Of a stretch of 64,000 nucleotides of DNA, positions 36,447-53,997 are shown piece by piece. Below the pieces are notes generated by a model that did no database searches, was not told where the DNA came from, and worked only from the letters and a program-made list of their open reading frames with translations. This stretch comes from Aptenodytes patagonicus (lineage: Eukaryota; Chordata; Aves; Sphenisciformes; Spheniscidae), in assembly GCF_965638725.1 (NCBI RefSeq), contig NC_134951.1:4030001-4094000 (forward strand), written 5' to 3'. Positions within the stretch are counted from its first letter, which is position 1; every line of letters starts with the position of its first letter. Position numbers and translations under genes: made by a program.

Positions 36447-39400
36447 GGCAAATCTAATTGAAAGAAACAGCATCAAGCTCTTTCTTTTAATTAAAAAGAA
36501 TGACTTCTAAATAAAACCTTCCCTGTCTATTCCCCTCTAGGGAAATGGCAATCCAGCGTGATGCACATGTTTGGGTGCAAAAGCAATGCCAGTCACTCAC
36601 AGAAGGAAGATTACAACTGACTTTGATCAGTCCGAGGTTCTCCCTTGCCTGCCAACACAGTGTGACACCTTCCTGTGCCCAAGCATAGCCTGTGTCAGAT
36701 CTGTTGGGAATAATGAACATCAGGCTTAAACCAGTTCAGCGCCACAGGGAGAAGATGTTTCTTCTCTTCCCATTCTGTGTGGCTGACCTGCCACCAAAGT
36801 GAAGTTCAGCCTCCCTCCTTGGCGACTCTTTGGACACAACAGGAACTTGTATCTAGAATTGACAATTTACTCATTAGTGCTGGCTGCTATGGTCTGAGGG
36901 ATGTAAGACCGTATAAAGTCAAGGCAAAAGTCCACTTTCTTATTAGCCTGTCTCTTAACAGTGGGCAGTGGCAAAAGCTTGTAGAAAAAACATAAGAATA
37001 CAACCTGGCATACAGTGATCTTACACTACTACGTGCCTCTGGTGATCATATCGTATCTTGTATGTTCTTCAGTTCACACGGGTCCTCCGAGCCAACCTCC
37101 CAGCACTGCCTTCATATCAATATGATCCCATGCAGTGCTATCCCCAGCAACACATTTTCTATGAAAATTTTTAGGAGAAATAAAATGAATCAGGCTGTAC
37201 CACTTTGTCCTTGTGTGGAGACTCTGTAACTTCCTTCCCCTGACATCCGAGTTGGTTTTTCTTTTTCTCCCAAAGATGCATGTTATAGTCCTAAACTGCT
37301 GCATGCACTGCCTCTTATGGGAATTGCATATACTCGTCTGAGGGCAGAAGTGGGGTCCAAATCAGTATTCATCAGTAAATATGGCAGAGCACCTACCATT
37401 CTCAGTGCCTCTATAGGTTTACCCAAGTGAATGATCTGGTCGTGGAAGAATCTGCTAGCATCTTAATTGCGTGACCTGGATTCAGTTTCTTGCTGAAAAG
37501 CTATAGCTTGTTCTCTCTGCTTCCCCTGAGCCTTGCCTGGTTCAGTCCACGCGCTCAAGGGCTGTTCTGCACCATCCACACTCCTGGTCAGGACTGCAGC
37601 TCATTACAGATACGACTGGCTCTCCTAGGCTGTATCACCGGGTCTTTGACTGCCCCGACATCGGAGAGAGAGGGCTGTAGTACCTAACTGATCTTTCAGT
37701 TGTGAATCGTCACCTTTGCATTTCAAACTTCCTCCGCTGCCTTTCCATCCTTCCAGCGGCTCTTCTGCATGAACAGCTGCTAAGAGTTATTCTCCCTTCG
37801 TTAGACTGTTCCCACTCTTACTGAGGTCACCGGCTCAGTGGCAGGGTAGGACCCGTTAGGTTCTACAGCGTTTCTGAGCAAGGTTGTGCTTCCTAAAAGA
37901 ACAATACAAGGAGATGGCTCCCCCTTCCCATCAAGGCCGGCGTCTCATGTATATGCAAAGTCCTAATTGGCTTCGCTAACTGAGGCCTCAGCCCAGCAGA
38001 ATGAGTCACTGGTTGGTCTTAGGTGCAGAAACCAATGTAGGGGGGACTTTGTTCACTCAAGAGGATCTTCGTTGGAACAGGGACTGTAGGAATCGTTGTG
38101 TTTGTGCTATCTGCACAGCCTGACAGTTATGACACCGCGCTTCAAAACCGGAGATACACCCTATCAGTACACACACTCACATTCACAGCCCCAGCTGACA
38201 GCTGTTCAGCAAACTCCTGTGCAGCTTCTAGCGTATCACGAGAGCAAGTCTGCTGGCTGATTTTGTGCAGGACATGGGCATAGCTATTCCAGGAAGAAAA
38301 GTCATACAATCAACATAGTTACTCTTCTAAGTAGGAGACCGTGTAGAGAATAAAGCTAGTGGAGCTGCATGTCCACAGCAAGGATCCTGCTGTTAGACGC
38401 TGGGGTAAGGTTAACACTCAGATACTGTTAGATTCTACAAGTGAAAACTAAAACAGTCTTAGAAAGGGAATTCACTTGATATCAGGTATATTGAGCTGGG
38501 ATAGGATGGCACTTTCCATTGGAGACATTTCTTTTTATGCTGTTTTGGAACACGACTGGTAAATTTCTATACAGGACAAGAGTGCAAGTCTGAATGCTTC
38601 ATGGGTTATTAACCTAGGTTCAGTGTTTTTGGATCTCAACCACAGAAATGTGTCCTGTGAGCTGACAAGCCTTCTGAAGAAAATGCAGTCCTACATCTTC
38701 CCTTCCCATGTCCTCCAAAGCTACGTGTGCTGAGGTTTTGGAGCTGTGCTTCTTGCTTACAAATTCTGCCTCTTCATTTTCCTTTCTGGGGAAATGATCT
38801 TCATTTGAAGCACCCGTGTAGGTATTTCACATCAACAACAGAGAAAGCAACTTCTACAAATCCTTTTCTTACCCCCAAATGCATCACTGTAACGTGGGCT
38901 CTGGGGTGTCAGATGCCTTCCAAGTCAGTCCCGCGTAGATAGCCATCCGTGTGCAAGGCCTCTGGACTGTCTCCCTTGTCTCAGGTTACAGTTCGCATCA
39001 TGCGATGCTGACCTCCTTTGCACTTTTGCACCGGTGTTTCTTCTTGCCCCATGAATGGGAGGTGCGCAGGTAGCTGGAGCAAAGGGCTCCCTTGGGGCTA
39101 AAAGGAGGGCCCAGAAGGCCCCCCCGTGAGTGCCCGCTGGCCTGGGATTGCACAAAGGAGGTGCGTTACCCGAGACACCAAGATCCCTGCTGGTGCCTCT
39201 CCAACTGGTAGCCTAACAGGAAAGCCATGGAGTGAAGCCCGCGGTGAACCCTCCTGGGAAGGCTGCTAAGTCTCCAGTGAGAAGTGACTGCACGCAGCAG
39301 CCAGCTCATACAGTCATCTGGGACCTCTGTACGCTAGTTCTGCCCATTTTGTCCAATGCTCTCCTACACTCAGTCTCTCCATAGCTTCTCTGCACTCCTT

Positions 39401-40380
39401 TGCCTGCCTCAGTGCTGAGTCTCTTTCTCTTCTGTTTCTCAGCCCATCACGTGCTATTTGTTGCTCCCATCTGTTGTACCTCTCCTCCCCAGCCCGCCTC
39501 TGCCTGGTTGACTTAGAGCGCACGTCCTGAACTGTCTGTTCTTGTTTGCAGACAGCCCACTGAAGGGCAATCCCATCTGTTGGGGCTGATACGCAGACAC
39601 TCCCCAAATCCATGTGATAATACCGTTAACGCTGTATGGAGGCAGCGAGGACAACATCGCATGTTTCTTGGGGGGTACTGGCGGAACATCCTTCCAGAGA
39701 GGGGCCTTGCTTGGCCAAACTGCAGAAGCCCAGTAACATGACATGGTTCGATGCAGTCCAGGCACTCCAGACTTCCTAGACAACTGGTAAAGCTGCGTGT
39801 AGCAGGAAGTTTTTAATGAGCAACCAGGAGGGATTAGCAAGCCTGGAGCAGTTTGTGCAAAGTATTTGGACTTATATCTGATCCCGTGTCACACTTTCTA
39901 AAACTCTTAGCAGCATTCTGGTGTGCTAGGTTTTTGCAGCCTAGGAAGCAGGGCTCGATACGGGAATCCCACTCCTAAATCAAGGTTCTCCTGCTGTTTC
40001 TGGCTGAGGGAGTAGGTGACTTCTGACAGCATAAGGTGCTGCCGGCAGGGGAAGCTTGTGTGTTGTTCCCCTTCTCAGGGGAATATTGTGACTGTGTGGA
40101 TCAGGAGGATGTCCTCTGAAGGACAAAGAGGAGAAGCTGCTGTCAAACAGGACACTGTGTTTGACAGATCCTTGATTTGATGGAGCCTGGCAAAACAGGG
40201 GATGCAGTCAGCAATGCCTGCTTTTAGACAGAAGTTGATTGAATCCTCCTTTCCCTGAACCGATCCTCACAAGTCTTCTCATTTCCAGCAGCAGCTGTAC
40301 AAAGAGCTTCCACAGCTCCAGACCCTTCTCCTCCTTTCTTCTGCTGAGCTGTACTTCTAGCAAACAACGTAACTACTTAA

Positions 40381-40437
40381 TGGTTGGACTTGATGGTCTT
40401 AAAGGTCTTTTCCAACCTAAACGATTCTATGATTCTA
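40381..40437 (+). mobile_element. CR1 LINE 3' tail fragment
   Basis: TGGTTGGACTTGATGGTCTT, an AAAGGTCTTTTCCAACC segment and the terminal ATTCTATGATTCTACT. This is the 3' end of a CR1 in sense orientation. Only the last ~57 bp can be recognised. Confidence 0.88.
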
Positions 40438-41643
40438 CTTTTTTTTTCCCTTATTCCAAACACTTCTTTCACAACCATTAACAACATTAACTCCCCAAGC
40501 AATCTTGAAGAACAAAGGCTTTGAGGTAAGATTAGCTTGCCACAGAGATGTTTATAAGACTTTTTTTTCCCCTTCCCTCCTGCTTATGAATTTCACCCCT
40601 TGGCAGGCAGGTTGGGGATTGTTATATAACAGCTTAGCTACATTTAATTAGAGGGCACAAAATTATATATGAAGCAGGCGTATTATCCATACTACAAGCT
40701 TACCCGAGTTTGAAAAGCATATAGGCGAGTTTGTGGAGGAGAAAAACATTAATGACGAGTGACTGTAAATACACTGAACGTGAAGATATCATGTCTGGTT
40801 CAGAACGCCCTTCAGCTGCAGATCACAGAGGTCTGTGAGAGTACTGGGGGGAAAGAGCTGCTGTTAGAGACCAAAAAAAAAACGGACCAGGATGATCTTT
40901 GCTTGGTTTGCTGTGATTGCTTTTATGTTCTTAGTTCAGTTCACCGAGTGATGAGCAATACCTGCCTAACCGCAGCAAGGAGCAGATGAGGACCTCACAG
41001 AGCTTTGCAAACTAACCGCTATCTATAAAAACGCTGTTTTTCAAGGCCGTTTTATTATAAGCAGAATATTGAGGCATAAGGAAGCTAAGTGCAGTAATCA
41101 CATTTGTTACGTGTGGGTCCTTTCTGTTGCCTGGACCCACCTGATTGTTATTCATACAACGGAGTCATTTTTGTGTGGTGTTGAGCTTATCAGTTTCTGT
41201 TTTAAAAATGATTAGTGCTTGCGTCATGTTTACCCTCACTCTCAGCAGTACTTACTTTCTGTGTTTGAAGGTGTTCCTGAAGGCAACCCAACCTCTTCCT
41301 TTGACCTGGATTTCACATTTAAACCTATCTTTTTGAAACGTTACCTATCTTTTCTGAAGTCTGTTGTATTTCACAGTGTTTTGCAGAGTACGGTCTTTCC
41401 ACCCTGTCTAATTTCTGCCCATAAACAGGTCTTCCCCACCTGTTCACGGTGGGGAAGAGGGGAGGTAAAACACCTTCCAGCTTTTGCTTTTTCGTCTTCC
41501 TCCATGTAGAAAGGCAAATGTCTAATACTTTATTTATTCCTGAAGTCTTGCCATCAGTGTTCTGCCATTAATTACCACAGAAGATAGTTACCACGGTCTT
41601 AGAGGACCTTCCCCTTCTATCTTCTTCATGATGGAGCTCCTGA

Positions 41644-41660
41644 TTTTTTTTTTTTTTTTT
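41644..41660 (+). repeat. 17-bp T homopolymer
   Basis: An uninterrupted T-run about 550 bp upstream of the TDH CpG island. No other feature is attached to it. Confidence 0.85.
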
Positions 41661-42199
41661 GAATAATCAAAAGCCTTTCTGGCATTTTAACTCTGATAAA
41701 TGAACCTGCTCTTGAACCTCTGTATGGATTCCTTCTTGGAGGTAGAAGAATTTTCCATCTGCATGCTGATCTTCCAACAGTCTCATTCCCAAATCCTGCA
41801 GAACTCACCGATTTGCCACACTCTCCTCAACAGCTGTTCCATCGAAAGGTTTTCTTTGGCAAAATATGCAGGTTGCTGGTCCTTCCTCTCACCCGGAGGG
41901 ATCATCAACAGCAGCACTCATCCTGCTCAAGGAGTTGAGCAACGGGACACCCAATCCCCAAGAGAAGTTTCTTCACCGTATCTTGAACTAGTCCTACCCT
42001 TTTCGCAGCCAGCCAGGCTTTGCGACATTCTGACCCCGCAGACCGACACGGAGGACGCTTTGCAGTTAGAAATACTATTTTTGGTGGCATTTGTGAAGGG
42101 GCCACCACATCTCCCCCTTGCCTCAGACCTTCGTGCTGGTGCACGTCCCGAACGCCTCTTTGCAAACCTGGCCTCAGCCAGCGCCATGATGTCATACCG

Positions 42200-42900
42200 T
42201 AGCTTGGCCAGTGGCTGCTGACCTCACGTCTTGGGGGACCTCGTGTGTTTGCGCTTCCCCGGTGTCCCCTTGGTGCCACCGAGGCCCGGGGGGGCTCCAT
42301 CCATCGCGCCCCGCTGGGCCCAGGCCTGCGGGAGGGCCGCCCCCCTCACCGGAAGCGACGCGCCTCACAGGGCATGACATCACGCCTGCGTGGCGTCGCT
42401 CTAACGTCACATCACTTCCCCCCCTCCTCCGCTCTCCAATCTCCGCCCCGGCAGGCGGTGACGTCTGGCTTCAGCCCCGCCTCCTCCCCCCCCCCCGGGT
42501 CTCTGGGGTGGCGGCGCCGGGCGAGCGGCACCCGGAGCCGGCGGCGGGGAGACGCGGCGGCGGCGGGAGCTCGGCGGGGCCCGCGGGTGAGCGCGGGGCC
42601 GGGCCGCGGGGCCGCCCCGCTCCGCTCCCCGGCCCGTGACCGAATGAATGAGGTGGGGGAGGGGGGCGGGCGGGCGCTGTTCCGTAACGGCCGCTCGCCT
42701 GAGGGGCGGCGGGCGCCGCTTCCCGCCCTCCACCGCCTCGTCTCCGGGGGGCGGGAGGGGACCGAGCCCTGCCTCGCCCCGCGGCCGGCGCTGCCCGCGC
42801 AGGCAGCCGGCTTCCCCCCCCCCCGCCCGCCAGCCCTCCGCCTCCTCCCGGGGCAACGGCGTGAGGTGCCGCCGCCCGTTTGAGGCGAGGGGTGGGAGCG
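42200..42900 (+). promoter_or_regulatory. TDH: CpG-island promoter, inferred for TDH
   Basis: An abrupt GC- and CpG-rich block in otherwise AT-balanced sequence. Visible motifs are an ETS-like ACCGGAAG (42348-42355), CRE/ATF-like TGACATCA (42375-42382), ACGTCA (42404-42409) and TGACGTC (42459-42465), a CCAAT box (42436-42440) and several GC boxes such as CCCCGCC. There is no TATA box. It lies 5.5 kb upstream of the TDH start codon on the same strand, with a good splice donor at 42587. Such islands often fire in both directions, so divergent transcription to the left is possible. Confidence 0.8.
42500..42586 (+). other. TDH: Inferred TDH non-coding first exon (start approximate)
   Basis: The GC-rich stretch ends at a strong splice donor, CCGCG followed by GTGAGCG (intron from 42587). 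The exon with the start codon has its own acceptor at 48106-48107 and 18 bases of 5'UTR, so an upstream non-coding exon must exist and this is the best candidate. The transcription start is not determined. Confidence 0.55.
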
Positions 42901-45900
42901 GGGCTTCGGTCTTGAAGCCCTTTTGCTTCTCACCAGAGACCTGGCGCGGGCTTACAGGTTTTCTCCATGCGCGTAACTCGCACCAGCCTCTTTCCTTCAT
43001 CTGTGGAGGCCCGGTGTAAAGTAGATCTTTCCTTATCCACTCTGAGAGCATCGGGCTGTTCGGTAGCTGGTATAATCTGACTTTTGGGGTTTTTTTAGTT
43101 GGTTGCTGAGGTCAGGTTTCTAGTCTGTCCCTTGGCGTTTCAGGCTGACGTCGTTTCTTGGCGAGCTTTGTGAGTGGTACGGCGTCATCCCGTGGTCGTG
43201 CGTCACCTCTGAAAACCGAGCCGCGGAGCTTGTGCGTGTGTGTCAAGGTTATTTTAACTGAGGTTAGCCAACAGCTGCCTGCCAGAGGGAAGAGCACAAG
43301 CCCGGCCACCCCTCTGCTCCGCCCTGGCACATCCACCATGCCAGGGGACGCAGGGAAGGACTCAGGATCCCCTTACCCCCCAGTTCGGGGCTCTCTGAAC
43401 CAGAGGACATGCCAACAGGGGACGTGTGATGGCTTTGGTCTTTCTGTCTATCCAGGCTGCTGGATAGTATCCCCTAGTTGATGCAGCTTGAGCGCTCCCA
43501 AGTGCGGTGATCCGATGGACTTTCCAGTTGGCAGCACTTGGGCACTGGGCAGTAAGGCTTTCCCGTAGGACAGGCAAGGTGGCAGGTGCTTCGTCTTCTG
43601 GATGCCCAAGGCAGGCAGTATCTTTCCACTCGAGCTCTTCTTGATACAGTTGGAAAAAGTAGAGGAGCTTTCCAATGTTTAAGCCCTTCCTCAGGTCTGA
43701 AGCAGAAACTCTGTGTTTCGGAGATAAGCGTGAGTTGAGAACGATAACTTGGAGTTTAGTGCGTTGGTGTGGGTCGCATACCCAAGGATGTTGGCCGTTT
43801 TGAAAGTACTAGTGGTTGGGCATCTGCGAGATCCTGTGCCCTAGAGAGTATCTAAACTTCCTTTGAAAGAAGCAAGTTTTGGCCTTCTTTGGTTAGCTCT
43901 GTGGAGGAGCATCCCGTGACATCTCGGCAGCAGTGTGCCCCCAGAAATGCTGTGGGAGATTTGGTGTTTGGTTCTGACCTCTTCTCTCCTCCCTCTTTCC
44001 CATTTTCTTTGAAGCTTACTGTTGTGGGATTTTCCAGACGAAACCCATGAGTTTCTTATCTTTCTTATCACCGTAGTGTTCTATTAATAACTAATACATA
44101 AGAAACTACTAGCTTCTATAAACATGTTTTTGTCTTCTATATGAGCAACAGGTGCTTGCTGCTTATATAACACTTTGGAAATCTCACAAAGGACCAGCAG
44201 CTGGCCGTTAACTTGCTAAATGTCATTTTATGAACCTGTTTCTTTTTTCCCCCTCTTTTCCCTTTCCCCGTGCTTTAATCTTCTTACAAACCTCAGAAAT
44301 TTCCTGCTATCCGAGGGAGATTATTGCTTTACATTTGAACATGTGTTTGCTTTACACTAATCCTTTGCGCTGCAACCAATTAGTTAAAAACCTGTCCTTC
44401 GGAGATGACCCTAGGTCGTACGATCCGGTTAGCTGAAGGAGCTGGTTGCATAGCTTGAGAGTCCTCTGCCTATCACCAAGTTACAGGCGTTTCAAAATCA
44501 AGCGACTGTGAACGAAGTGATATCCCTGGCTGCTGCTGCTGCTGCTCTCACGCGCACGCTTTTTTTTTTTTTTTTAAGGTGTGGGACAACTCCTACTTTC
44601 TGTCAGGTTTTGATTGGCTTTCAAAAGAGGCAGTGTCCTATAAATTGCCATCTCCGCTCTGCTTCTGCTCTATCACTGGCTGAGGGACAGGTGAGTACAG
44701 AAGAGGGAAAATTCCAGTGTGTATTGCTTAATCCTTGAAATTAGCGTTGGTTGTTAATTTAAATTAGCGGGGTGGGAGAAACAACTTCCATGTTTCCGGA
44801 TAAAGCTTCCTCATTTTTCTTAATCTAGAAAACAAAAGGGTTAGTTTCCAGTATCGGTTTGGGTCAATGAGTAAAACCAGTGACTGAAAAAACTAGTCAG
44901 AAGGTAATACAGGGTAGGGGGAGTTGGAATATATATTGTATATATCTTTTTTTTCTCCAGTTCCTAACAGTACAGAAGTATTCCTCTTTGGGATAGTAAA
45001 AAAGAGAAACCTATCAAAAAATAAAGTTTTTTACATCAGTTAAATTAATACTTTTCATGTTCAGAGCTGTTAATAACTTCTTGAAGTTATTTAACATGGG
45101 AAACTGATCTAGCAGAACGGGCTTTTCTGTCCAAGTTGCTCTTGCGAGGTAATCCCTTTGTGTTGGGGCTACCTTTATCTCATGGTTCGTTTGGGGTAGT
45201 GTTTTTAAGGGGTGCTCTTAATTTCTTTATCTATCTGTGCGCTTGCTGGCAACTTTTAGAATTTAATAGCTAGTTACACCGTTCCCCCCCCCCTTCCTAT
45301 TTGAAATAGAAATACGTGCGTGTCGTAGGTGGGGTTTTTGCATGCAGCTGTGCTGCTTGGTGAGCCAGGGGTTTTTCAGTGTCTGGTGTTAAAATGTGTT
45401 TACTGTTCTTTTGAGTCAGCCTAGACTTGCAAGTAAATGCTCAGCTTAAGCCTGTGCGGTTTCACTCCAGGTGCGTTCGGAGAAACCAGTCCAGTAGGTG
45501 GGAAACCAATTTGATCGTAGCGTGGCATTTTTAGTAGCAACTAACTTTAGTTTGTACTTTGTTTATAGAGCTTAAAATGCAAAATGCCTTTTCAGGTACT
45601 TTAAGGGAAAATTCTGTGCAACAGAGACCAGTGAGTCTCTCTTAGTGCTATAAGAGTTGTTTATTCTCCCATTCTGAAACAAGAGGGGATTATCGTGGCT
45701 CTTTAAAGGGCTAACGCTGCCCTTTAACACTCTTACGTTGATTTCCCAGGGTGAAACGTCTTATGAGATTGAATTGTCTGGATATGTCTGCCTGCTGCCT
45801 TCTTTCCCTGCACACCTAACTATTTTTGCACCTATTGGCTAATTTCAAGTAAGCTTGATGGGGACTGAGTCTCAAAAATAGCAAGGGCATGTCTGTTTTG

Positions 45901-45938
45901 TGAAGGTGGGCTTGCAGGGGAGGGGAATCTCACTAGTG

Positions 45939-46342
45939 CCGTGGTTGAGGTTGGAGGGCACCTCTGGAGGTCATCTGGTCCAACCCCCCTGCTCAATCAG
46001 GGCCACCCAGACCCAGTTGCCCAGGACCATGTCGAGACAGCTCCAGGGATGGAGACTCCACCACCTGTGCCAGCGCTCGGTCACCCTCACAGCAAAAAAG
46101 TGTTTCCTGATGTTCAGAGGGAACCTCCTGTGTTTCAGTGTGTGCCCGTGGCCTCTGGTCCTGGCACTGGACGCCACTGAAAGGAGCCTGGCTCCGTCCT
46201 CTTTGCACCCTCCCTTCAGGTATTTACATACATTGATAAGATCCCCCCAGAGCCTTCTCTTCTCAAGGCTGAACAGTCCCAGATCCCTCCGCCTCTCCTC
46301 ATAGGAGAGATGCTTCAGTCCCTTCATCATCTTCGTGGCCCA
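45939..46342 (-). mobile_element. CR1 LINE 3' fragment, antisense to TDH
   Basis: About 400 bp in reverse orientation. From its 3' side the + strand shows GGTTGAGGTTGGAGGGCACC, a CATCTGGTCCAACCCCC segment, GATGGAGACTCCACCACC and TGTTTCCTGATGTTCAGAGG, and it ends near TCATCTTCGTGGCCC. The minus-strand translation has the CR1 word [21 protein letters not shown]. It is older than the copies at 1849 and 57,574 because it has more indels and lacks the octamer tail. Confidence 0.9.
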
Positions 46343-46885
46343 TCAGCGATATGAGCTGAATTGTACTAATCAACGTGAAAGAATCAAGGTAGGAGAAAGA
46401 TGTCATAACCTCTTAGATAGCAGTTAGTTAACTCTAGTTAACTAGACTGAGCCCTCAGGAAATGGGGCTGCTTTGCTTTCAGTGCTCAAGGAACAGCTTG
46501 TTTGCTCTAGTTTTGTTAGGGTGGAGTTAGATGTAGGTATATAGAGTTGGTGTGCAACAAGGAATTGCAAGAGACTTGTGCAAAGCCTAGAGAAGATGGA
46601 GCGATTGCTTCTGTAGCACCGGGACAGGAGAGATACAGCTTTAATAGATCACGCCTGTAATCAGGGAGACTGATCCCTCTGATGGGTTTGTGGCTGTGAG
46701 GTGCAGCAGAGGCTTGGCTAATTCATCAGGATACTAATTGACAATGGTTCTCAAGGCAATAAACAAGTGAGCAAACGAGTCTAAGGGGGGGGAAAGATGC
46801 ATCTCAGAATAAGTCTCTTTGATCAGTTTTAGTATGCAAATGTGACTTTTAATAATGCACTTGGGGGGGGGGGTATTTTATGTAT

Positions 46886-46915
46886 GCATGTAATAGATAA
46901 GCATGTAATAGATAA
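46886..46915 (+). repeat. 15-bp exact tandem duplication
   Basis: Two adjacent copies of GCATGTAATAGATAA in TDH intron 1. Confidence 0.9.
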
Positions 46916-48125
46916 GTTTAGCAAGTCTTCTGTACTTAAATAGCAGGACTCCCTAAAGTATCAGAAAATTCTCAGCCTTCCGTGTTTGCCGTAAGTGAAA
47001 GGAACACCCACATTAATTACTTGTTTGCTTTTCTATGCGTACTAGAATTGGTAGTGCTGGAATTCATCTGCAGCAATTAGCTGATGTAATTTCTTGTTGT
47101 GGCCTTCCTTCACCCTGACTCTCTTTTTTTATAATATATGCAACAAGAACACATACGAGAAAAGAATTGGCAGGGTAATCTCAATCAAGCTAGTTTTAAA
47201 GAGGTTTTCGTTTGGGGATTTACTCATTCTGTCACTTTGGGAAAGGGAATTAAAAGTTGTTTGAAGGGGGGATAAGGAAGAATTTAAGTGACTGCACCTG
47301 AAGACTTGTATTTGAAAGGAGTAAACTGGAACCTCAGAAAAGGCCATTTGTGGATGCCTGTGTGATTTATTTGGGGTACGTTCTTCTCCATTTCCTTCCC
47401 CGATATGAAAGATTTGGAGAGAAGGAAAACCAAACTTGCATGTAGCTCAGGGTAACTTAGGGATATTTTTGCAATGTGTTATTATAAGCAAATCATGTTT
47501 GATTTCTTTTTTTTTTTTGGTGAAGTAATTAGGACATTTTCATGAGTCCTGGGTAAATACTGCTTCTTTGTTCGCTTCCCGAGTACTGTCCATCATGAGT
47601 ATTAAGTTTGAGCAAAGCAGCGCTCTTTGAAGAGATTTACCGCTGCCTGTGTTGGCTTAGCTGAATCTTGCTGATGCAATAAGTGAGAAGGTTTGCTTAT
47701 TCATGGCAGCCTACAAAACTTTCACTCAAAAGTACCTACAGTGAAGCTGTGTAATCATAGCAGCTGAACTTGTTGAATTCTGTTTGTTGTCTTTTGTGCT
47801 TGAAATCGTGATTTTTAAGTGTTTTAAAAAGGCTTAAACTTGAACTATATTCTCACTGTTCCTTATACTGGATTCTGTGCTGGGGCTGTGGATGTTTTCT
47901 TGAGCTCGCTGTGGTGAATACATTACTTCTATTCATGTTACTGCACAGGCTGCTTCTAGTAGACGACGTGGCTCGCAGCTGGCACGTCAGCTAGGGCTTG
48001 GATTGCATCAAACTTCTCTTAAACCCTTCAGAGTTTTCTAAGGGAGTGTTTAAAATGTTTAATATGGTTGAGTCATTTGTGACTAATCTCTTCTCTTCTT
48101 CTCACAGCGTATTTGAAGGAGGAAG

Positions 48126-53431
<5,306 letters not shown>

Positions 53432-53980
53432 AATACTTTGTAAGATGTTTCCAGATTTCCACAGAGGACCAGGAAGAAATGGCTAAATTAGTTTATAATC
53501 TTCTGAGTCTTAGAGCATGTCAATTATTATATTTTGTAAGTAGCAATAGATTTGGGCAGAAACATGCTGTAGCTGCAATGTACTATTAGATAAAAGAAAT
53601 CATTTGGTACTGTCTTCAAGCACAGCACCAATGACAAACACAGAATTCTTGAACTTTCACACTTAAGCAGCTAGGAAAAAAAACCAAACCCAAAACACTT
53701 ACTCCTGGCTGATGACTCTCCGATCATTCCTGCTGCCTGCCTCTTCTTTGGCAAACAACGTGGGGCAATATTGTCAAACCTGGTGTTTCAGGCATATCCC
53801 GCAAAGTTAACGATAGGTTTTTCATTTTCCTGGTGGAGGATGTTAGATCGTAGTAAGATGTGATCCTTTCTACTCTTTGCTTACAAAAGAGAGATCAGAA
53901 AAGCTACTTCATGTTTCCAAATTGCAGGGATCGTTGCAATTCTAGTTTGAAGTCAAACTTTGGTTGATAGTTCCTATTTA

Positions 53981-53997
53981 GAGAGAGAGAGAGAGAG
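53981..53997 (+). repeat. (GA)n microsatellite
   Basis: About eight GA units in the inferred TDH 3'UTR. Confidence 0.95.

Larger units (their letters stand above)
27824..42180. other. Intergenic sequence between MTMR9 and TDH, no gene assigned
   Basis: About 14 kb between the solo LTR and the TDH CpG island. It contains a 12-bp hairpin (33239-33270), a degraded CR1-like stretch (near 35,515-35,640), a 25-bp A-tract and a CR1 tail (40381-40437). Several minus-strand open frames (30871-31200, 31184-31384, 38181-38283, 39314-39613) look exon-like but match no family I know, so I do not call a gene. Confidence 0.55.
42587..48107 (+). other. TDH: TDH intron 1 (inferred)
   Basis: 5.5 kb between the CpG-island donor and the first coding exon. 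It holds a CR1 fragment (45939-46342), a 15-bp tandem duplication (46886-46915), a CTG run near 44,527 and several homopolymer runs. No other gene is recognisable. Confidence 0.6.

Noticed and set aside
41700..42221. 173-residue + strand open frame next to the CpG island
   Set aside because: No recognisable domain. It runs into GC-rich promoter sequence, where long chance frames are common, and overlaps other frames on both strands.
42245..43051. Several 120-214 residue open frames on both strands in the CpG island
   Set aside because: Pro/Arg/Gly/Ala-rich translations on both strands at once are typical of CpG-rich DNA with few stop codons. No motif supports coding.
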